Shown in pieces: positions 59,824-64,000 of a stretch of 64,000 bases of DNA. The stretch lies in contig CANGBX010000001.1 of the NCBI GenBank assembly GCA_947452455.1, positions 372,001-436,000 of the forward strand, in the 5' to 3' direction. A program made the translations under genes and the position numbers. Source of the DNA: Beijerinckiaceae bacterium (GTDB taxonomy: Bacteria; Pseudomonadota; Alphaproteobacteria; Rhizobiales; Beijerinckiaceae). Numbering within the stretch: position 1 is the stretch's first letter; each line of letters begins with the position of its first letter. The notes beneath the pieces were generated by a model. The model was given only the letters and a program-made list of their open reading frames with translations. It made no database searches and was not told the DNA's origin.

Positions 59824-61365
59824 ATGACAGACTCAAAGCGCGCCCCCATCAATGATCTACGCGATTGGCTGAAACAGGTCGCTGACATCGGCGAATTGTG
59901 CGAGGTCAAGGAGCCCGTCGAGCGCGACGAAGAGATGAGCGCGATTGGCTATCTTGTTGCCAAGCAGAAACCCTCGCCCGCGATCCTCTACAACAACATC
60001 AAGGGTTTTGAGAATTCACCCATCGGTGCGCGCTCGTTGTGGAACGTGCTCGGGCCATCTGTGCGCCGCATTGCGCTGACGCTGGGCGAAGACCCCAACA
60101 CACCGACGGTGGAACTCATTCGCCGCACCAAGGACAAGCTGCGCTCGCGCATTCCCCCGAAGGAAATCGCGGCTGCTGAAGCCAGCATTTACGAAAATTC
60201 TGTATTCGGCGATGACGTCAATCTTGATCTCTTGCCGATCCCCAAACATTGGCCGCGCGATGGTGGCCGCTATGCGGGCACGGCGGATGCGGTGATCACG
60301 CGCGATCCCGACACGAATTATCTGAATGTCGGCACCTATCGCATGATGTTGCAGGGCAAGAATACGACAGGCCTTTATCTGTCGCCGGGCAAGGATGCGC
60401 GTCTGCACATTGCGCGCGCGTGGGAGCAGGGCAAGTCACTGCAAGTGGCGGCGGCTTGGGGCATTGATCCGCTTTACATGCTGGTCGGTTCGCAAAGTTT
60501 TCCGAAGAACGTTTCGGAATATGAATATGCCGGCGGCATCAAGGGTGGCCCCGTGCCGGTGGTGAAGGGCAAGACGACGGATCTGTTGATCCCCGCGCAT
60601 GCGGAGCTTGTTGTCGAAGGCGAGATCCGCCCCGGCGGCATGGCGCCTGAAGGTCCGTTTGGTGAATTCACCGGCTATTACGGCAAACCGGAAGCCGCGT
60701 GCCCGCTGGTGCACATCACGGCCGTGCATTATCGCAACAAGCCGATCCTGACGAATGCGCTGATGGCCGATTATCCGTCTTGCGAACAATCGGGTTTCTT
60801 CTCGATCATCCGGTCTGCAAAAATCTGGGATGATCTCGACAAGCTTGGCATTCCAGGTATTCACGGCGTCTATTCGCATCCCGCAGCCGCGGGCGGTTTC
60901 GGCATGGTGGTGGTTGCCATGGAACAGAAATATGCGGGCCATGCCGCGCAAGTGCTGGCTTTGACCGCGCAGGTGCCGGGTGGTGCTTATTACACCAAGT
61001 GGATTGTCGCCGTGGATCATGATGTCGATCCGACCGACATGGATCAGGTGATCTGGGCGATGGCATCGCGTTGTAATCCGATCGATGACATCGACATCAT
61101 GCGCAACACTTGGTCCACGCCGCTTGATCCCTCGCAAAACCCGCCTGACAAGCGCCCCTATGGTTCGAAGGCGCTGATCAATGCGTGTAAGGATCACCGC
61201 TATATTCCGGTGTTCTCGACGCGCACGACTTTGCGTCAATCGACCTATGAGAAAGTGGCGGCTGAATGGACCAAGCTCGGCCTGCCGGGCGTTGCCCCGC
61301 AAGTGCGCGCCTTTGAAAGCGAAGAGACATTCGTCTATCGCGAAGAAGGCCAGATGAATTTGTAA
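59824..61365 (+). CDS. UbiD-family decarboxylase
   Basis: Prenylated-FMN-dependent reversible (de)carboxylase of the UbiD family, acting on aromatic or alpha,beta-unsaturated acids. The 513-residue protein has the N-terminal DLRDWLKQVADIGELCEVKE and the prFMN-binding region containing TGLYLSPGKDARLHIARAWE near 180, with the catalytic Arg/Glu pair likely in the segment PEGPFGEFTGYYG near 290. ATG 59824 follows AGAAGAAG. No ubiX-type flavin prenyltransferase is in the window, so the cofactor must be made elsewhere. The substrate is unknown; the TIM-barrel and aminotransferase genes nearby are possible partners. Confidence 0.92.
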   Translation: MTDSKRAPINDLRDWLKQVADIGELCEVKEPVERDEEMSAIGYLVAKQKPSPAILYNNIKGFENSPIGARSLWNVLGPSVRRIALTLGEDPNTPTVELIRRTKDKLRSRIPPKEIAAAEASIYENSVFGDDVNLDLLPIPKHWPRDGGRYAGTADAVITRDPDTNYLNVGTYRMMLQGKNTTGLYLSPGKDARLHIARAWEQGKSLQVAAAWGIDPLYMLVGSQSFPKNVSEYEYAGGIKGGPVPVVKGKTTDLLIPAHAELVVEGEIRPGGMAPEGPFGEFTGYYGKPEAACPLVHITAVHYRNKPILTNALMADYPSCEQSGFFSIIRSAKIWDDLDKLGIPGIHGVYSHPAAAGGFGMVVVAMEQKYAGHAAQVLALTAQVPGGAYYTKWIVAVDHDVDPTDMDQVIWAMASRCNPIDDIDIMRNTWSTPLDPSQNPPDKRPYGSKALINACKDHRYIPVFSTRTTLRQSTYEKVAAEWTKLGLPGVAPQVRAFESEETFVYREEGQMNL

Positions 61366-61370
61366 AAGAA

Positions 61371-61398
61371 AAGGCCCGGAGAGATCCGGGCCTTTTTT
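61371..61398 (+). terminator. Rho-independent terminator after the UbiD gene
   Basis: aaggcccgga and tccgggcctt form a 10-bp stem with a gaga loop, followed by a T run (cttttttat). Confidence 0.93.
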
Positions 61399-61413
61399 AT
61401 TGCGCACTCTCTA

Positions 61414-61490
61414 CGTCATTGCGAGCGCAAGCGAAGCAAACCAGAGGCCTCACGTGGTGCCTCTGGTTTGCTTCGCTCCGCTCGCATGAC
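61414..61490. repeat. Palindromic intergenic repeat
   Basis: Copy (cgtcattgcgagcgcaagcg, then ttcgctccgctcgcatgac) directly behind the terminator of the UbiD gene. The right end has lost one base. Confidence 0.85.
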
Positions 61491-61509
61491 AGTTTGGAAA
61501 GATCGTGCG

Positions 61510-61636
61510 ACCCCCACCCCTAGCCCCTCCCCTCAAGGGGGAGGGGGATTTGATGCAGCGTGCAACGCAGATTGTTCATCGACATCAACATGCAAGAAAC
61601 TCCCTCCCCCTTGAGGGGAGGGTTGGGGTGGGGGTC
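61510..61636. repeat. C-rich inverted repeat element (second repeat family)
   Basis: The left arm (acccccacccctagcccctc, then ccctcaagggggaggggg) and the right arm (ccctcccccttgaggggagg, then gttggggtgggggt) are inverted copies of each other around a 54-bp centre, so the element can fold into a long hairpin. It differs in sequence from the cgtcattgcgag family and occurs once in the window. Confidence 0.75.
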
Positions 61637-61653
61637 TACGAGTCTTTGTTGAT

Positions 61654-61854
61654 TTACTCTCCCGATACCCCATGGGGGACGGGATGGAGCTGTGTTTCTT
61701 TGATCGGCGCCAAGCGATCATCGCCTTCGATCTCGCAGCAGGATTGAATCCCGTCGCAGCAATGGGCGACGCCGCAGCCGCCGCATTCCACACAAGGCGC
61801 GAGCTCTTGGCCGATCCGGCGCATGCCGGTTCCATCGCAGAAATGACAACGCAT
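61654..61854 (-). CDS. Cys-rich small zinc-ribbon-like protein, 66 residues
   Basis: A 66-residue protein with eight cysteines in the first 40 residues: CHFCDGTG (a CxxCxGxG, DnaJ-like zinc motif), then CVECGGCGVAHCCDG and SCCEIEGDD. The pattern suggests one or two zinc or metal sites. I do not recognise a named family, although similar short proteins seem to occur in Rhizobiales. The gene ends near the C-rich inverted repeat and is not in an operon with its neighbours. It could be a metallochaperone-like or RNA-binding small protein; this is inference. Confidence 0.65.
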   Translation of the reverse strand: MRCHFCDGTGMRRIGQELAPCVECGGCGVAHCCDGIQSCCEIEGDDRLAPIKETQLHPVPHGVSGE

Positions 61855-61903
61855 TGAACAGGCCTCCCCGATTCGTGTGAGACCAAGTTAGAATAAGTCC
61901 TCC

Positions 61904-61920
61904 GTCATTGCGAGCGGAGG
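61904..61920. repeat. Left-half fragment of the palindromic repeat
   Basis: cgtcattgcgagcggag remains as a truncated copy immediately downstream of the aminotransferase stop codon. Confidence 0.65.
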
Positions 61921-61921
61921 C

Positions 61922-63232
61922 CTAACCCTTGGCCTCGCGCATGGCGCGGGTGGCGATATCTTCGAGCCAGCCCAGATCAACATCGCCATGGGCTTCGCAG
62001 ATGAACCATGGTTCGCGCGAGTCGGGCTCCAGCATGATGCCGTAGTCGATCAGCTTCCAGGCGAATTTCGCATAGAGCTCGGAATCGGTGATGCGCCAAT
62101 CGCGGTAATTGGTCGGCACTTTATTCAAGAAATGAATACCAAACATGGCCGGCGGTCCGGCAAAGCAATGCTCGATACCAGCGGCCGTAAAGACGCGGCC
62201 TAAGCAATCGCGGATATTGGCGCCAGCACGGTTGATCGTGTCATAGGCGTTTGTGTTGGCGAGAATGTCGAGTGTTGCGGATGCACCCGACAAGGCGATC
62301 AGATTGGCGGTGTAAGTGCCGCCATGCACAACACCGCCTTTGAAAGCGCCCACGCAATCCATGACCTCGGCGCGCCCGCCAAAGGCCGCGACCGGATAGC
62401 CATTGCCCATGGCTTTGGCATAGGACGTCAGATCGGCGTGAATACCATAGAGCTGCTGCGCGCCACCGGGTGCGACACGAAAGCCGGTCTTCACTTCATC
62501 GAGAATGAGCATGGTGCCATTTTGCGTGCAGCGATCACGCAGGAATTGTAGCCAGTCTTGTGTGGCCGCAATCGAGCCTGCATTGCCGATGATGGGCTCC
62601 AGCAGAATGGCGGCGAGATCATCGCCATGGTCACGCAACAGCGCTTCCACCATGTCATAATCATTGAGGCGGATGAGCGAAACGAGATCGCGCGTCTTGT
62701 CGGGAATGCCAGCACCGAACGGAATGATGCGCGGCTCGGCTTTGCCTTTCGGATCCCAGTTTTCGAGATCGGACTTCCACATCATCTCGTCATAGAGACC
62801 GTGGAAGGAGCCTTCGACAATGGCGACATGTTTGCGCTTGGTGAAACCGCGCGCTGTGCGCACCGCGCCCATCACCGCTTCTGTGCCGGAATTGGCGAAG
62901 CGCATTTTTTCGATATTGGGGCAAAGCGCTTTGACTTGCTGCACGACTTGAATGTCGAGCGGGGTGGAAAAGCCCGACAGCGTTCCACCCTCGGTGATTT
63001 GACGGATGACGGCGCCATCAACGCGCTTGTCGCGATAGCCCAGAATGATCGGGCCATAGCCAAGGCGGAAATCGACAAAGCTTTTGCCATCGCAATCGGT
63101 GAGGCGGCAGCCTTCAGCACTTTCAATGAAGAGCGTGCGGTCTTCGCCCCAATAGCGGTAATTTTCCGCCACACCTTGGGGCATGTGGCGATGGGCTTCG
63201 GCCAAGAGACGGGATTGTTTTTCGCGGCTCAT
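61922..63232 (-). CDS. Class III aminotransferase (glutamate-1-semialdehyde aminomutase-like)
   Basis: A 436-residue PLP-dependent aminotransferase of class III, closest in layout to the HemL/acetylornithine group but not clearly HemL. The cofactor-binding lysine is in SYAKAMGNGYPVAAFGG near residue 270, FANSGTEAVMGAVRTARGFT near 115 supplies the phosphate-binding loop and LILDEVKTGFR near 235 the Asp that contacts PLP. It starts at ATG 63232, which overlaps the stop of the upstream dehydrogenase gene (ATGA). The pair suggests an aldehyde or beta-hydroxy-acid/amino-acid interconversion. The physiological substrate is unknown. Confidence 0.88.
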   Translation of the reverse strand: MSREKQSRLLAEAHRHMPQGVAENYRYWGEDRTLFIESAEGCRLTDCDGKSFVDFRLGYGPIILGYRDKRVDGAVIRQITEGGTLSGFSTPLDIQVVQQVKALCPNIEKMRFANSGTEAVMGAVRTARGFTKRKHVAIVEGSFHGLYDEMMWKSDLENWDPKGKAEPRIIPFGAGIPDKTRDLVSLIRLNDYDMVEALLRDHGDDLAAILLEPIIGNAGSIAATQDWLQFLRDRCTQNGTMLILDEVKTGFRVAPGGAQQLYGIHADLTSYAKAMGNGYPVAAFGGRAEVMDCVGAFKGGVVHGGTYTANLIALSGASATLDILANTNAYDTINRAGANIRDCLGRVFTAAGIEHCFAGPPAMFGIHFLNKVPTNYRDWRITDSELYAKFAWKLIDYGIMLEPDSREPWFICEAHGDVDLGWLEDIATRAMREAKG

Positions 63233-64000
63233 AGTTTTTCACCATGGGGTGGGCGCAAAAGTAGGCCCGCTTGTTCTTCGACAAGGCGTGCAACATGCAA
63301 TTCGGCTGCATCGCCGCCATAGGTTTTGCGCGCCGTCTCGAAGAGTTCGCGGGCGAGTTTGCCCATTTTCAATTCTACGCCTTGCTCGTCGGCAATCTCA
63401 TGGGCGAGACGCAAATCTTTGCAGCAGAGATCAAGCGAGAAGCTCGGATCATAATGGCCTGCAAAAATCGACGGGATGTCATGGTCGGCCACCCATGAGG
63501 CACCCGCACTGGATTGAATGGCAGCGGCGACCACATCGAGCGGCACACCGGCTTTGGCACCCAGCATCAGGCCTTCGCCAATGGCGGCGGCATGCACGAA
63601 CCAGAGCAGATTGGTGATGAGTTTCACCGTCGCGCCATTGCCATGCTGGCCGACATGGAAAATCTTTTCACCGATCACTTGGAAGAGTGGCAGATATTTT
63701 TCGTAAGCCTCTTTCGAGCCTGCCGCGAAAATACCAAGCTTGCCTGCGCGCGCACCATCAATCGCATTGGTGACTGGGGATTCGAGATAGTGCAGCCCGT
63801 GCGTTTGCGCTTCTTGGCCGATGCGGCGTGCGAGTTCGACGGAGCTGGTTGTCGTGTCGATGAGGCCTGCGCCTTGCTTCATCGCGGCCAAGACGCCTTG
63901 ACCGAAGAGGAGGGCTTCTACTTGAGCGGGGCCGGGGAGCGAGAGAAAGACGAGATCGGCTTTGGCGGCTTCATCACGCAGATCGCCTGCGGCGCGTGCG
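63229..64000 (-). CDS. NAD(P)-dependent oxidoreductase, 3-hydroxyisobutyrate dehydrogenase family (N-terminus outside window)
   Basis: Beta-hydroxyacid dehydrogenase-family protein whose first about 40 residues lie beyond the window. The visible 256 residues begin in the Rossmann domain (ADLVFLSLPGPAQVEALLFG) and include DTTTSSVELARRI, the substrate loop ESPVTNAIDGARAGKLGIFA and the catalytic Lys in GNGATVKLITNLL. The C-terminal helical domain (SFSLDLCCKDLRLAHEIADE) is complete. The stop overlaps the start of the aminotransferase gene by 4 bp, so both are made from one mRNA. An internal ATG at 63891 is not the start, because the frame stays open and conserved up to the edge. Confidence 0.88.
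   Translation of the reverse strand, partial: ARAAGDLRDEAAKADLVFLSLPGPAQVEALLFGQGVLAAMKQGAGLIDTTTSSVELARRIGQEAQTHGLHYLESPVTNAIDGARAGKLGIFAAGSKEAYEKYLPLFQVIGEKIFHVGQHGNGATVKLITNLLWFVHAAAIGEGLMLGAKAGVPLDVVAAAIQSSAGASWVADHDIPSIFAGHYDPSFSLDLCCKDLRLAHEIADEQGVELKMGKLARELFETARKTYGGDAAELHVARLVEEQAGLLLRPPHGEKL

Noticed and set aside
61922-63232. hemL (glutamate-1-semialdehyde aminomutase) as a firm call
   Set aside because: The sequence is class III and HemL-like, but it is coupled to a hydroxyacid dehydrogenase gene and lacks a clear HemL context, so only the broader family is stated.

Overview
The window is a chromosomal stretch of an alphaproteobacterium, most likely order Hyphomicrobiales (Rhizobiales). 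This rests on the gene families present: a MucR/Ros zinc-finger regulator, DUF6456, DUF2336, DUF1491 and DUF5330 proteins, an NrtR-type NAD regulator, a two-subunit methylmalonyl-CoA mutase, and a class of histidine kinase coupled to a peptidoglycan-binding protein. Coding density is high and GC content is moderately high. I found no tRNA, rRNA, CRISPR array, transposase, integrase or phage gene. The genus cannot be fixed from this sequence alone.

Layout. 1-8.6 kb: the end of glyS, then a long minus-strand run (pdxH, NUDIX, a hypothetical, ygfZ, tag, an HD hydrolase, a dual-specificity phosphatase, an NAD regulator, xseB) with several ATGA/GTGA overlaps, and a divergent DnaJ-like co-chaperone. 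8.5-17.8 kb: an ECF sigma/anti-sigma pair, fabI, a phosphoglycerate-mutase-like phosphatase, the 1345-residue Pls/PosA-type membrane non-ribosomal peptide synthetase (11324-15361), aroC and a histone-deacetylase-like amidohydrolase. 18-22 kb: an L,D-transpeptidase lipoprotein, a HAD phosphatase, a MarR regulator, a metallo-beta-lactamase-fold hydrolase and an SDR. 22.3-31.8 kb: a catabolic/uptake block made of a PcaR-type IclR regulator, a complete branched-chain-type ABC transporter (SBP, LivH, LivM, LivG, LivF), a MetE-like methyltransferase and a two-subunit CoA-transferase. A GTTCG...AC operator-like motif lies upstream of both the IclR gene and the CoA-transferase.

31.8-42.8 kb: a pyroglutamyl peptidase, a lipoprotein alpha/beta hydrolase, methylmalonyl-CoA mutase large and small subunits, an M20 peptidase, panB-panC and a type II haloacid dehalogenase. 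42.8-49.4 kb: murJ with a GT2 glycosyltransferase, divergent from a ChbG/HpnK deacetylase; then a PRC-barrel protein, a PuuD-like membrane protein and an acidic membrane-anchored protein. 49.4-58.8 kb: oligopeptidase B, MucR, DUF6456, SufE, DUF5330, then the histidine kinase, peptidoglycan-binding and DUF1491 operon, DUF2336, a 55-residue small ORF and a YcgN-type cysteine-cluster protein. 58.9-64 kb: a TIM-barrel protein divergent from a UbiD decarboxylase, a Cys-rich mini-protein, and a class III aminotransferase coupled to a 3-hydroxyisobutyrate-dehydrogenase-family gene that runs off the window.

About twenty full or partial copies of one palindromic intergenic repeat (arms beginning cgtcattgcgag and ending ctcgcaatgacg) fill many of the gaps. 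Three of them form a tandem with an exact 112-bp period behind glyS. The most interesting locus is the Pls/PosA-like synthetase. It is a single adenylation-thiolation module fused to three membrane/left-handed-beta-helix units, its specificity pocket carries two acidic residues that suggest a cationic amino acid, and its leader region holds two hairpins and a tiny upstream ORF.
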